Shown here: positions 1 through 10,607 of the stretch, in pieces
Position numbering within the stretch: position 1 is the first letter of the stretch
How the letters are laid out: every line of letters starts with the position of its first letter
Assembly: GCA_002529455.1 (NCBI GenBank)
Contig: NYMS01000062.1
Location: 114,513 to 178,512 of the forward strand
Direction of reading: 5' to 3'
Length of the DNA: 64,000 bases
Source: Glycomyces fuscus
GTDB lineage: Bacteria > Actinomycetota > Actinomycetes > Streptosporangiales > Streptosporangiaceae
The notes under the pieces: model-generated
Told to the model about the DNA's origin: nothing
Seen by the model: the letters and a program-made list of their open reading frames with translations, nothing else
Database searches by the model: none
Program-made: the position numbers and the translations under genes

Positions 1-201
1 ATCCGGTACCCCCGGGGTCCGCGCGGGTGTGGCGACGCCCGCGTGCGCCGGAGCAGCCCCCGTTGGTGCTCCGGGGCGCCCGTCGCGCTCGGGAGCGTCC
101 TTGGTCTCCCGGGCGCCGTGTCGTGTCATCCATCCGACGGTGTCCATCGTGCCGCACGTACTGTAGGTGCGGCATAAAGTCGCGATGCCGAGTCGTTATG
201 T

Positions 202-268
202 GACGGGGAGTGGCCTTCGGCCGCTCCCCGTCGTCGTGTGCCCGGCGGGAGGTTCGGGCACACGACGA
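202..268. terminator. two consecutive hairpins downstream of yaaA
   Basis: Two strong inverted repeats lie back to back. The first (202-232) pairs gacggggag with ctccccgtc around a short ggcc-ttc-ggcc apex. The second pairs 231-244 with 255-268, a perfect 14-base stem around a 10-base loop. They sit just past the stop of the minus-strand yaaA gene, as expected for its terminator; they could also stop transcription entering from the left. No U-tract is seen, which is usual in high-GC actinomycetes. Nothing else is recognised in bases 1-201. Confidence 0.6.
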
Positions 269-290
269 CGGGCGCGGATCCGCCCGCCCC

Positions 291-1031
291 TCAGTCGCGG
301 ACGATGACGTTCAGGACGCGCCGGTCGGGCAGTTCCACGGTGTGCCCCAGGTCGCGCAGGGCGGACACCAGCTCCTCGGGGGTGGCGGCGTCCACGCCCT
401 CCAGCAGCAGGGACCGGGCGATGTCGCCCCGGGTGGCCTTGGCCATGTGGCTGACCACCGTACGCCTGGCGACCCCGTCCACCGTGCGCTCGCGCAGCAC
501 CTTGACGGAGACGCCGTTGTCCGGCGCGTAGGCGGCGGCGTAGGCGGACGAGCGGCAGTCGACCAGGAGCTGTCCTCCGGTGAGCTCGTCCAGGGGTGCG
601 GCCGCCGCGCGGCGCCAGTAGGCGCCCAGGCCGCCCAGGGGCGGCAGCTTCACGCCCATGGACAGGCGGTACGGGGGCAGCCGGTCGGCGGGCCCGACCA
701 CGCCCCACAGGCCGGAGAAGATCAGGACGCGGGCGTCGGGGAGGTCGGGAAGGCCGAGCCGGTCGTAGAGCACGCCCGTGTACAGGTCGGCCGCCCGCAG
801 GGTCGGCGCGGTGGCCAGGTCCAGGTTGCGTTTGAGCGCGTCGGCCTGCCTGGCGCTGATCCCCAGGGTGTCCAGCGCGGTGTCCTCGGGCCCCGAGCAC
901 AGGTCCGCCAGCGCCGCCATGACCCGCTCGCGGGCCCCGGTCAGCTCCGGAAGGGTCAGCGTCCCGAGGTCGAGACGGGGTCCCTCGCCGGAGTCGGCCT
1001 TGCCCTCGGACGGCGGCAGCAGGATGAGCAT
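291..1031 (-). CDS. yaaA: YaaA family peroxide stress protein (DUF328)
   Basis: This 246-residue protein starts MLILLPPSEGK, the hallmark N-terminus of the YaaA/DUF328 family, and has the expected family length. Further family-like blocks are the IFSGLWGVV segment near the middle and the DCRSSAYAAAY and SHMAKATRGD segments toward the C-terminus. In Escherichia coli YaaA limits free intracellular iron during hydrogen peroxide stress and binds DNA; a similar cytosolic protective role is inferred here. It stands alone, ends at a double hairpin, and has no peroxide-response genes beside it. The family assignment is firm; the physiological role in this organism is inferred. Confidence 0.93.
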   Translation of the reverse strand: MLILLPPSEGKADSGEGPRLDLGTLTLPELTGARERVMAALADLCSGPEDTALDTLGISARQADALKRNLDLATAPTLRAADLYTGVLYDRLGLPDLPDARVLIFSGLWGVVGPADRLPPYRLSMGVKLPPLGGLGAYWRRAAAAPLDELTGGQLLVDCRSSAYAAAYAPDNGVSVKVLRERTVDGVARRTVVSHMAKATRGDIARSLLLEGVDAATPEELVSALRDLGHTVELPDRRVLNVIVRD

Positions 1032-1076
1032 GGTGGAACTTCCCAGGTGGAGGCGGTGGTCGGGTACCCGCCCATG

Positions 1077-1803
1077 CTAGGGCGTGTCGGCGGGCGCCGC
1101 CCGGTGGCGGAGGATCCGCACGGCGAGGGTGACGAAGGCGACGCACAACAGGGCGTCCAGGACGGTACCCGCGACGCTGAGGCCCTTGAGGACGCCGTTG
1201 GCGTGCAGGGACACCGACAGGACGCACAGGAAGCCGCCCACACCCACGCCACGGGTCGCGAGCAGCCCCGCGGCCAGGAGCACCCAGCCCAGGTTGGGGG
1301 CCCACACCGGCGCGTACACCACGTGGGCCCGGGGGCAGGGGTACGCGACGAACGCGGTGGCCAGTTCCGGGGAGTGGGCGTCGGCCAGCTGGAGGGACAC
1401 GGAGTTGGCGCCCTCGAAAGGCCGCCGCCATCAGGCCGAGCAGCCCCACGACCCCCGCGGCGGTACCCAGCGCGGGCCTGGTCCTGGCGATCGCGGTGGC
1501 CAGTCCGGCGAAGGCGGGCACCAGGAACAGCAGCCCGGTGAACCAGGGCCCCTACCCCCAGGCCGTCGGGCCGGGATCGCCGGAGTAGGCCGCGATCTGG
1601 TCCGGGAAGAAGAAGTGGTGCGGCGCCCTGGCCAGTTCGCCCGCCAGGAGCAGCGGCGGAGCCGCCGCCAGCGAGACGGCGGTCGGCAGGCGGCCGGGGA
1701 AGGGTCCGGGCACGGGGGTCTCGGCCCGTCCCGGCAGGTCGCGGAGCAGGGCCGCCTTCACGGGGCCGGACACGGAAGGGCCCTTCCGGGAAGTGAGGTG
1801 CAT
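1077..1803 (-). pseudogene. interrupted multi-pass membrane protein of unknown function
   Basis: One hydrophobic protein can be followed through this interval only by tolerating two lesions. Reading begins at ATG 1803 (MHLTSRKG), continues through a hydrophobic helix and reaches an in-frame TAG at 1554-1552. The same frame then continues as GPWFTGLLFLVPAFAGL and a second hydrophobic stretch to about 1417. There one extra T in a TTT run (coding strand) shifts the frame, and the protein resumes as EGANSVSLQLADAHSPEL with two more membrane segments to the stop at 1077. Reconstructed length is about 240 residues with several membrane helices. No family is recognised. Either the gene is decaying or the assembly has errors; a shorter 107-residue C-terminal frame (1077-1400) would be called on its own. 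Confidence 0.6.
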
Positions 1804-1959
1804 GCCGTCGTCCTCGGTACCGGGAGGGTGCCGTGTCAGGAACGCTGCCACGACGCCGCGGCGGGTGCCCGCACCCCCTGGCGGCCGTACCGGTGACACG
1901 GGTCCGGGCCCCGCGGGCCCGTCGGATAGCATCGTCGGCTTCGAGGGAGGGGAGCCGGC

Positions 1960-2637
1960 ATGCACGAGTGGGCGCGGCGGGTGACGCGGGACTGGCCGCC
2001 GTTCGAGGTGGAGGAGCGCGGCGGCTGGCGGTTCGGATTCGCCGAGGGGATCACCAAGCGCGCCAACTGCGCGCTCGTGCTGGACCCGGGCGCGGAGGTC
2101 GCGGAGGTCACCGCCTACTACACCGAGCGCGGGCTGAGGCCCTGCGTGCAGGTGTGGCCGGGCGAGGAGGAGGTCGACCGGCGGCTGGCCGGGCACGGCT
2201 ACACGGTGGTGGAGCCCTCACTGGTCCTGGCCCGCGGACTCGGTGAGCGCCCCGAGGCCCCGGGCACGTCCTCGGTGGCGGCCTCGCCCGGCGCCGCATG
2301 GGCCGCTCCGGAGGCCGCGCGCATCCTCGGCCCGGTCAACGCCGCCTACGGCGTGGCCGCGGAGGGCCTGGGGAGGGGCGCCGCGGTGCTGGACGGGGAG
2401 TCGGTGGCGGTCTGCGCCATGTTCACCGACCCCGCGGCGCGCGGCCGCGGCGTGGCCGCCGGGCTGCTGGCCGACCTGCTGCGCTGGGGGTATGACGCGG
2501 GCGCGCGGCGGGCCTATCTGTGCGTGGTCGCCGACAACGCTCCCGCGCTGCGGCTGTACGGGCGCGCGGGGTTCACCGAGGTGGCCCGGTACCACAGCCG
2601 TGTGCTGGAGGGCGCACACGAGGGCGGCGGCTCCTGA
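1960..2637 (+). CDS. GNAT family N-acetyltransferase
   Basis: The 225-residue protein has a C-terminal GNAT fold. ESVAVCAMFTDPAARGRGVA carries the acetyl-CoA pyrophosphate-binding R/Q-x-x-G-x-G/A-like motif (ARGRGVA), followed by the typical NAPALRLYGRAGFTEVARY motif of GNAT C-termini. The N-terminal half (residues 1-90) looks like the degenerate first repeat of a tandem GNAT. It probably transfers an acetyl group from acetyl-CoA to an amine; the substrate cannot be told from sequence. It is transcribed away from the broken membrane gene and is a single-gene unit, since a 12-bp-stem hairpin spans its stop codon. Confidence 0.9.
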   Translation: MHEWARRVTRDWPPFEVEERGGWRFGFAEGITKRANCALVLDPGAEVAEVTAYYTERGLRPCVQVWPGEEEVDRRLAGHGYTVVEPSLVLARGLGERPEAPGTSSVAASPGAAWAAPEAARILGPVNAAYGVAAEGLGRGAAVLDGESVAVCAMFTDPAARGRGVAAGLLADLLRWGYDAGARRAYLCVVADNAPALRLYGRAGFTEVARYHSRVLEGAHEGGGS

Positions 2638-2651
2638 GAGGAGCCGCCGCC
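2623..2651. terminator. hairpin overlapping the GNAT stop codon
   Basis: A perfect 12-base inverted repeat (2623-2634 with 2640-2651) encloses a 5-base loop that contains the TGA stop of the acetyltransferase gene. It lies between two convergent genes and should work in both directions. Confidence 0.7.
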
Positions 2652-2682
2652 GGTTCAAGCCTGTTCTGTTGTGCTCTCGTGG

Positions 2683-2901
2683 CTAACGCTCGTCCGCCTT
2701 GCTCTCGGTGAGCTTGTCGGTCTCGTCCTGGATGTCCGAGGCGATCTTACGGAGAGAGTCGTCGTGCTTGCGCATGTGGTGGGCGCAGAACAGCAGCTCG
2801 CCGCCGGAGTTCAGCAGCACCCGGACGTAAGCCTGCGCACCACAGCGGTCGCAACGGTCAGCAGCCGTCAGCGGCTGGGTGGGGGCAAGGGTTCCAGTCA
2901 C
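2683..2901 (-). CDS. DUF7455 zinc-ribbon-like protein
   Basis: This 72-residue protein contains CDRCGAQAYVRV followed by CAHHMRKH, a Cys-x2-Cys ... Cys-x-His-His arrangement consistent with one bound zinc. It ends in a charged helix (residues about 46-72). It matches a short protein widely conserved in actinomycetes, annotated DUF7455, and I recall it lying near the topoisomerase gene parE in Streptomyces as it does here. Its biochemical role is unknown. The 353-base gap to parE separates two divergent units. Confidence 0.85.
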   Translation of the reverse strand: MTGTLAPTQPLTAADRCDRCGAQAYVRVLLNSGGELLFCAHHMRKHDDSLRKIASDIQDETDKLTESKADER

Positions 2902-3254
2902 TTCGCCATCCTCAATACTCGGCGTTAGTCACCTCTGACAACATTTAACCCGACCAGGACGTTCCCAACCTGGTCCCGTGTACGCCGACAGCGGAATCTG
3001 CCTGGTTGATGCCTGGATGTCGTCTCATGTCCTTGTTGTACCCGCCTCTCGGCCTGGCATCCCAGGAAAAGGGGAGCATCCGGGTCGCATCCACCGGAGG
3101 TGGTAGTCTCGCGCGGGGCAGGCCCCCGTCCTCCCGCCGCGTCCGGCGGTAGCAAGCGACCGGCACGCCGCCCCCTTATCGTCAGTGCGGCGCGGTACAA
3201 AGGGCACGCACCGCACAGCGCCCTGATGGCCCTGAAGACGCAGGAGATGTCCGA
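2902..3254. promoter_or_regulatory. divergent promoter region between DUF7455 gene and parE
   Basis: No gene is seen here. The left part is locally AT-richer (acatttaacc), suiting promoters of the minus-strand DUF7455 gene. A TAGTCT hexamer at 3104-3109 is a possible -10 for parE, without a convincing -35. The ribosome site caggag (3241-3246) precedes the GTG of parE. Confidence 0.35.
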
Positions 3255-5360
<2,106 letters not shown>

Positions 5361-5369
5361 CCGGGCGGG

Positions 5370-6512
5370 TCAGGGGGTCTGGGGCGGTTCCCAGACCCCC
5401 TCGGAGAGGAACCGGTCGATGGTCGCGCGGTAGGGCGCCGGGTCCAGCCCCCTCTCCGCCACCCAGGCGTCGTTGTAGTAGCTGTGCTGGTAGCGTTCGC
5501 CGCCGTCGCAGATCAGGGTGACCACACTGCCCCTGCGGCCCTCACGGAGCATCCTGGCGACCAGGTGCCACACGCCCCACAGGTTGGTGCCCGTGGACCC
5601 TCCGGCGGACAGCCCGGTGCGGTCGTGCAGGTGGCGCATCGCGGCGATGCTCGCCGCGTCGGGAACCGGCATCATCAGGTCGATCACCGAGGGCACGAAG
5701 CTCGGCTCCATGCGGGGGCGGCCGATCCCCTCGATTTGGGAGGGCATGCCCGTGGCGTAGTCGGACGCGCCGGTGACCCAGCCGGGGAAGAACGCCGAGT
5801 TCTCCGGGTCCACCACCGCCAGCCGGGTCGCCAGGCGCCGGTAGCGCAGGTAGCGGCCGATGGTGGCGGAGGTGCCGCCGGTGCCCGCGCCCACCACGAT
5901 CCACTCCGGGCACGGGTGGCGCTCCATCCCCAGCTGCTCGAAGATCGACTCGGCGATGTTGTTGTTGCCGCGCCAGTCCGTGGCCCGTTCGGCGTAGGTG
6001 AACTGGTCCATGTAGTGCCCGCCGGTCTCGGCGGCCAGCCGCTCGGCCTCGGCGTACATCGCGGGCGGGGAGTCCACGAAGTGGCACCTGCCGCCGTGGC
6101 GCTCGATCAGGGCGATCTTCTCCGGGCTGGTCCTGCGCGGGATGACCGTGATGAAGTCCAGGCCGATCAGCTGGGCGAAGTAGGCCTCCGACACCGCGGT
6201 GGAGCCCGAGCTGGCCTCCACGATGGTGGTGCCCTCCCGGATCCATCCGTTGGCCAGGCCGTACAGGAACAGCGAGCGCGCCAGCCGGTGCTTGAGGCTG
6301 CCCGTGGGGTGCACGGACTCGTCCTTGAGGTACAGGTCGATGCCCCACTCCGGGGGGAGCGGGAACACGTGCAGGTGGGTGTCGGCCGAGCGGTTGGCGT
6401 CGGCGACGACCCTGCGTACCGCCTCGTCCGCCCAGGAGCGGGCGCTGTCGTCGCACCGGTCCACCCACGGGGTGTCGTCGCCCGGCCGCGGGCCTGTCGG
6501 TGAGGATGCCAT
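5370..6512 (-). CDS. cds1: PLP-dependent L-cysteine desulfhydrase of the Cds1/cysteine-synthase fold
   Basis: The protein (380 residues from ATG 6512) has fold-type II PLP features: KDESVHPTGSLKHR with the Schiff-base lysine at about residue 74, the substrate loop EASSGSTAVSEAY, and the phosphate-binding glycine loop VVGAGTGGTSA. It resembles mycobacterial Cds1 (Rv3684), which breaks L-cysteine into pyruvate, ammonia and hydrogen sulfide, almost block for block (RATDWRGNNNIAESI, RLAVVDPENSAFFP, SRIEGIGRPR-like). A role in cysteine or sulfide homeostasis is inferred. An upstream GTG at 6569 gives a longer, low-complexity N-terminus with no family support. It converges on parE over a shared hairpin. 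Confidence 0.85.
   Translation of the reverse strand: MASSPTGPRPGDDTPWVDRCDDSARSWADEAVRRVVADANRSADTHLHVFPLPPEWGIDLYLKDESVHPTGSLKHRLARSLFLYGLANGWIREGTTIVEASSGSTAVSEAYFAQLIGLDFITVIPRRTSPEKIALIERHGGRCHFVDSPPAMYAEAERLAAETGGHYMDQFTYAERATDWRGNNNIAESIFEQLGMERHPCPEWIVVGAGTGGTSATIGRYLRYRRLATRLAVVDPENSAFFPGWVTGASDYATGMPSQIEGIGRPRMEPSFVPSVIDLMMPVPDAASIAAMRHLHDRTGLSAGGSTGTNLWGVWHLVARMLREGRRGSVVTLICDGGERYQHSYYNDAWVAERGLDPAPYRATIDRFLSEGVWEPPQTP
5372..5401. terminator. bidirectional hairpin between parE and cds1
   Basis: A perfect 12-base stem (5372-5383 with 5390-5401) closes a 6-base loop directly after parE. It overlaps the last codons of the convergent cysteine desulfhydrase gene, so it would fold at both transcript ends. 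Confidence 0.65.
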
Positions 6513-6674
6513 GCCCAGCAGGGTAGCCCGGACGCGGGAGGGGCCGGGCCCTCCAGGGCCCGGCCCCACTCCTGTCCCGGCGTCGGCTCCCGGCCGACCC
6601 GGCCGCGCTTCCGGGGACGGGGGGGTCTCCCGTTCTCGGGGCGCACGCGGCAGCGGCGGCCCCGGGGAGGCCGC

Positions 6675-7001
6675 TCAGTCCAGTGAGCCGCCGGACATCA
6701 CCGCGTGCATGCGCCGGTAGGTGGCCGCCTCCTCGTGGCGGCTCTGGCGCTCCAGCGTGCGGGCGAGGGCGATGTGCGCCCAGTTGTCCACCGGGTCCAG
6801 CTCGATGATCCTGCGGAAGGTCCGCTCGGCCTTGTTGAGCTGGGCGGAGTGGAAGTAGGCGCGGCCCAGCAGCTCCAGCAGGGAGCGGCTGTCGGGCTCG
6901 TCCTCGACGATCGGCTCGAGGGTGCGGGCGGCGTAGATGGGGTCGCCCAGTTCCATGAACATACGGGCGCGGTTGAAGGTGTCGTAGGTGTTCTCTTCCA
7001 C
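6675..7001 (-). CDS. small tetratricopeptide repeat protein
   Basis: The 108-residue protein consists of about three TPR units, with ARMFMELGDPIYAARTLEPI, LLELLGRAYFHSAQLNKAERT and AHIALARTLERQSRHEEAAT giving the characteristic small-large-small spacing. TPRs bind partner proteins, so this is probably a cytosolic adaptor; its partner is unknown. GTG at 7001 is chosen because aaggag stands 5 bases upstream, which excludes longer in-frame extensions. It lies in the parE-parC interval with cds1 and a carbonic anhydrase, all on the minus strand but separated by gaps of 160-200 bases. Confidence 0.85.
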   Translation of the reverse strand: MEENTYDTFNRARMFMELGDPIYAARTLEPIVEDEPDSRSLLELLGRAYFHSAQLNKAERTFRRIIELDPVDNWAHIALARTLERQSRHEEAATYRRMHAVMSGGSLD

Positions 7002-7199
7002 GGTGCTCCTTCCGACGGCGCGTAGCCGTCCCGGATCACAACGGCCGGTGTACCGGTCGCATTCCCTGGTGGGGCGTGTGGGACGGAGGCGCCTGGACGG
7101 GCCTGACGGGCCCTCCCGCGCCTCCGGTCCCACTGAAGAGATCCCCGCGCACGTGCGGCGCACACGTGGACGGCCGCGTCCGTCGTTCCGGAGGGGCCG

Positions 7200-7727
7200 T
7201 CAGAGGTCGACGGGCGTGACCCGGCCGGTGTCCACGTCGTAGAGGGCACCGCCCACCGGAAGCCCCTTGGGCAGCAGCGGGTGGTGGCGGATGCGCTCCA
7301 GGTCGTGCCGGAGGGCTCCCATCTGGTCGTTGTCGGTGTGGAACTCCAGGCTGCGGGTGTCCACCCCGTGCTCCTCCTCGATGAGGTCGTGGACGGCGTC
7401 GTCGCTCTCCACGGAGGCCATCTTGCAGCGGGTGTGCGGCATGACCAGCACCCGGTCCACACCGAGCAGGTACACCGCCAGCACCAGGGTGCGCAGGGTG
7501 TCATCGGTCACGCGGGCGCCGGCGTTGCGCAGGATCTTGGCGTCACCGGGCTTCAGCCCGAGCGCGTCCAAAGGCTCGATCCTGGAGTCCATGCAGGTCA
7601 CCAGGCCCAGGCCGCGGGCGGCGACGGGCTTGAGCCCCTGGAGGGAGAAGGACTCGGCGTAGGCGCCGTTGGCCGTTATGAGGTCGTCGAAGACGCCGGA
7701 GGTGGTGGTACCGCTGTTGTCGCTCAC
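7200..7727 (-). CDS. beta-class carbonic anhydrase
   Basis: This 175-residue enzyme interconverts carbon dioxide and bicarbonate in the cytosol. The zinc ligands and active-site dyad are clear: Cys45, Asp47 and Arg49 in TCMDSRI, and His98 and Cys101 in MPHTRCKM. The short length and DSRIEP/HTRCKM signature match the small single-domain beta enzymes of actinobacteria. The start is GTG (MSDNSG). Bicarbonate supply for carboxylases is a general role; no carboxylase is adjacent, although an acyl-CoA carboxylase lies 50 kb away in this window. Confidence 0.93.
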   Translation of the reverse strand: MSDNSGTTTSGVFDDLITANGAYAESFSLQGLKPVAARGLGLVTCMDSRIEPLDALGLKPGDAKILRNAGARVTDDTLRTLVLAVYLLGVDRVLVMPHTRCKMASVESDDAVHDLIEEEHGVDTRSLEFHTDNDQMGALRHDLERIRHHPLLPKGLPVGGALYDVDTGRVTPVDL

Positions 7728-7811
7728 GTGGAGACGCTCCCTTGTCCCGTGGTCGCGGACGCGCCGCGCGCACCGGACGGCTCCGGTGCGCGCGGCACTT
7801 TCCGAGACGAG

Positions 7812-10298
7812 TCAGGCTTCCGCTCCGGGAACGGTGATCCCGGAGTCGGTCTGTCCACTACCTACAGTAACGATCGCGCGGGGCAGCGCGTCACCGGACC
7901 CGTCGCGACGCTCGCTCAGGTCGGGCAGGCGGACCGGCTTGCCGTCCGCGCGCGCGGCGCGGGCCGGGGAGCGGCCGATCCATCCGAACAGCAGGGTGTC
8001 CTCGCCCTTGAGGTAGCGGTGGCAGCGCACGCCGCCGGTGGCGCGGCCCTTGGTCGGGTAGGCCTCGAAGGGGGTGACCTTGGCCGAACCGGCCTGGGTG
8101 CCGTCCAGGGCGGCCGAGGTGCCCGAGACGGTGACCACCACCGAGTCCTCCGGGCTGGGCACGGCGCCGAACCACAGCACCCGCGCCCCCTCCGACAGGC
8201 GCACGCCCGCCACGCCGCCCGCGGGCCGTCCCTGGGGCCGCACGGTGCTCGCGGAGAAGCGCAGCAGCTGGGCCTCGGAGGTGATGAAGGCCAGGTCCTC
8301 CTCGCCCGTGGACAGCTGGGTGACGCCCACGACGCGGTCGTCGTCCTTGAGCGACATGATCTCGAAGTCGTCCTTGTTGGGCGGGTAGTCGGGGGAGACC
8401 CGCTTGACCACGCCGCCCCGCGTGCCCACGGCGAAGCCGGGGCCCGAGGCGTTCATGGACACCACCGAGACCACCCGTTCGTCGCCGTCGAGCTGGACGA
8501 ACTCGGACACGTCCAGCCCCGAGGCCAGCGGCGGGACCTCCCCGCCCTCGTCGGGCAGCTCCGGCAGCTCCACCACCGGCACGCGGATCATCCGGCCCAG
8601 GTCGGTGACCAGGCCGACGTCGGAGCGCGAGGTGGTGGGGACGGACACGTGGACCGCGTCGTGCCGGGTGCGCAGGCCCTCGTACACGCGCGGCACGGCG
8701 GCCCCCCTGCTGCGGCCGATCGCGCCGTCCACGCCCATCAGCACGTGGCAGGGCTTGTCGGCCATCTCCAGCGGGATCACCGCGCTGCGGGCCGCGCCGT
8801 CGCTCTCGCGCAGCTGCGTGCGGCGCGGGGTGGCGAACTCCTTGGCGACGTCGCCCAGCTCCTTGGAGACCAGGCGGCGCAGCTTCTTGTCCGACTCCAG
8901 GACCGCGGTGAGGGCGTCGACCTCCTTGTTGAGCTTGTCCCGCTCGGTCTCCAGCTCCATCCGGTCGAAGCGGGTCAGGCGCCGCAGCGGGGTCTCCAGG
9001 ATGTAGCGGGCCTGGACATCGGACAGGTCGTAGGCGCCCATGAGCGACTCGCGGGCCGCCGCGGTGTCCTCGGCCTCGCGGATCAGGGAGATGACCCGGT
9101 CGATGTCCAGCAGGGCCACGATCAGGCCGTCCACCAGGTGCAGGCGCTCCTGGCGCTTGGCCCGGCGGAACTCGCTGCGGCGGCGCACCACCTCGAGGCG
9201 GTGGTTGACGTAGACCTCGAGGAGCTCGCGCAGGCCCAGCGTCTGGGGCTGGCCGTCCACGAGGGCCACGTTGTTGATGCCGAAGGACTCCTCCATCGGC
9301 GTGAGCCGGTACAGCTCCTCCAGGACGGCCTCGGGGTTGAAGCCGTTCTTGAGCTCGATGACCAGGCGCAGGCCCTGGTTGCGGTCGGTCAGGTCCTTCA
9401 GGTCCGAGATGCCCTGGAGCTTCTTGGACTGCACCAGCTCCTTGATCCGGCTGATGACCTTCTCCGGGCCCACGCTGTAGGGCAGCTCGGTGACCACCAG
9501 GCCCGTACGGCGCGCGGACACCTTCTCGATGGCGACGGTGGCGCGGGTCTTGAACGTGCCCCGGCCGGTCCGGTAGGCGTCGCGGATGCCGTCCAGGCCG
9601 ACGATGGTGCCGCCGGTGGGCAGGTCCGGGCCCGGCACGAACTCGGTGAGCTCCTCCAGGGTGGCCTCGGGGTGGGCGATCAGGTGGCGGGCGGCCGCGA
9701 CGACCTCGCCCAGGTTGTGCGGGGCCATGTTGGTGGCCATGCCCACCGCGATGCCGGAGGCGCCGTTGACCAGCAGGTTGGGGAAGGCGGCGGGCAGGAC
9801 CTCGGGCTCGGTCTCCTGGCCGTCGTAGTTGGGCCGGAAGTCGACGACGTTCTCGTCGATGGATGCGACCAGCTGCTCGGCGGCGCGGTCCAGGCGCGCC
9901 TCGGTGTAGCGCATGGCCGCGGGGGCGTCGTCGCCGCCCAGGGAGCCGAAGTTGCCGTGGCCGTCCACCAGCGGCACGCGCATGGCGAAGGACTGGCTCA
10001 GGCGCACGAGCGCGTCGTAGATGGCGGAGTCGCCGTGGGGGTGGAGGCGGCCCATCACTTCCCCGACGACGCGGGCGCACTTGACGTGGCCGCGGTCGTG
10101 CCGGAGCCCCATCTCGTTCATCTGGTAGAGGATGCGCCGCTGCACCGGTTTCATACCGTCGCGCGCGTCCGGTAGCGCGCGTTGGTAGATGACCGAGTAG
10201 GCGTACTCCAGGAAGCTGCCGCGCATCTCCTCGGAGACGTCGATGTCGATGATCTTCTCGGCGAGATCCTCGGGGGGACGGGAAGTAGTACGGGCCAT
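7812..10298 (-). CDS. parC: type IIA DNA topoisomerase subunit A (topoisomerase IV ParC type)
   Basis: The 828-residue DNA-breaking subunit partners ParE. The winged-helix/tower region shows GMKPVQRRILYQM, the quinolone-determining segment HPHGDSAIYDALVR (about residues 86-99), and catalytic Tyr131 in AAMRYTEARL. A coiled-coil tower and C-gate follow (about 340-490), then a C-terminal beta-pinwheel with repeated blades. Start ATG 10298 (MARTTSRPPED) is preferred; upstream in-frame sequence is low-complexity proline/arginine-rich and unlike the family. It is transcribed toward parE with three unrelated genes between, so the two subunits are not one operon. Automated annotation may call it gyrA. 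Confidence 0.92.
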   Translation of the reverse strand: MARTTSRPPEDLAEKIIDIDVSEEMRGSFLEYAYSVIYQRALPDARDGMKPVQRRILYQMNEMGLRHDRGHVKCARVVGEVMGRLHPHGDSAIYDALVRLSQSFAMRVPLVDGHGNFGSLGGDDAPAAMRYTEARLDRAAEQLVASIDENVVDFRPNYDGQETEPEVLPAAFPNLLVNGASGIAVGMATNMAPHNLGEVVAAARHLIAHPEATLEELTEFVPGPDLPTGGTIVGLDGIRDAYRTGRGTFKTRATVAIEKVSARRTGLVVTELPYSVGPEKVISRIKELVQSKKLQGISDLKDLTDRNQGLRLVIELKNGFNPEAVLEELYRLTPMEESFGINNVALVDGQPQTLGLRELLEVYVNHRLEVVRRRSEFRRAKRQERLHLVDGLIVALLDIDRVISLIREAEDTAAARESLMGAYDLSDVQARYILETPLRRLTRFDRMELETERDKLNKEVDALTAVLESDKKLRRLVSKELGDVAKEFATPRRTQLRESDGAARSAVIPLEMADKPCHVLMGVDGAIGRSRGAAVPRVYEGLRTRHDAVHVSVPTTSRSDVGLVTDLGRMIRVPVVELPELPDEGGEVPPLASGLDVSEFVQLDGDERVVSVVSMNASGPGFAVGTRGGVVKRVSPDYPPNKDDFEIMSLKDDDRVVGVTQLSTGEEDLAFITSEAQLLRFSASTVRPQGRPAGGVAGVRLSEGARVLWFGAVPSPEDSVVVTVSGTSAALDGTQAGSAKVTPFEAYPTKGRATGGVRCHRYLKGEDTLLFGWIGRSPARAARADGKPVRLPDLSERRDGSGDALPRAIVTVGSGQTDSGITVPGAEA

Positions 10299-10607
10299 GT
10301 CCGTAATTCTGGCCTGTGCCAGAGACTGAAACGTACACGGAGGCGTCGCCGGACGCGTGTGAGTCTCGTGACGGGGGGTTCCGCCCGCCCGTGCGACGTG
10401 CGGGTTGTGTGGCCTTGGGCGGGCGCGTGATGTTTCTGCGCTTTGGCATCGGACGGTCGCACAACAGTCCGATTGTGCCCAGAACTCCCGAAACGGAGCC
10501 GTGGAGGCGGTCCGTTTCGGCCGGTGCGTCCCGGGACGGTGCGGGACGCGCGGCGCCCCCGGCGCCCGCGGGGGCACCGGGGGCACCGGGGGCACCGGTG
10601 CCGGCCG
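10299..10607. other. intergenic region between parC and the glucanase, with a 9-bp tandem repeat
   Basis: No gene is seen. Three perfect tandem copies of GGGGGCACC occupy 10570-10596 and run into the 12-base palindrome GGCACCGGTGCC (10591-10602), a likely terminator of the glucanase gene that ends at 10608. The parC promoter must lie in the right-adjacent upstream part but no convincing elements were identified. Confidence 0.5.

Noticed and set aside
7281..10175. Long open frame antisense to parC and the carbonic anhydrase
   Set aside because: It is a GC-bias shadow of two well-supported genes, with no ribosome site or recognisable domain.
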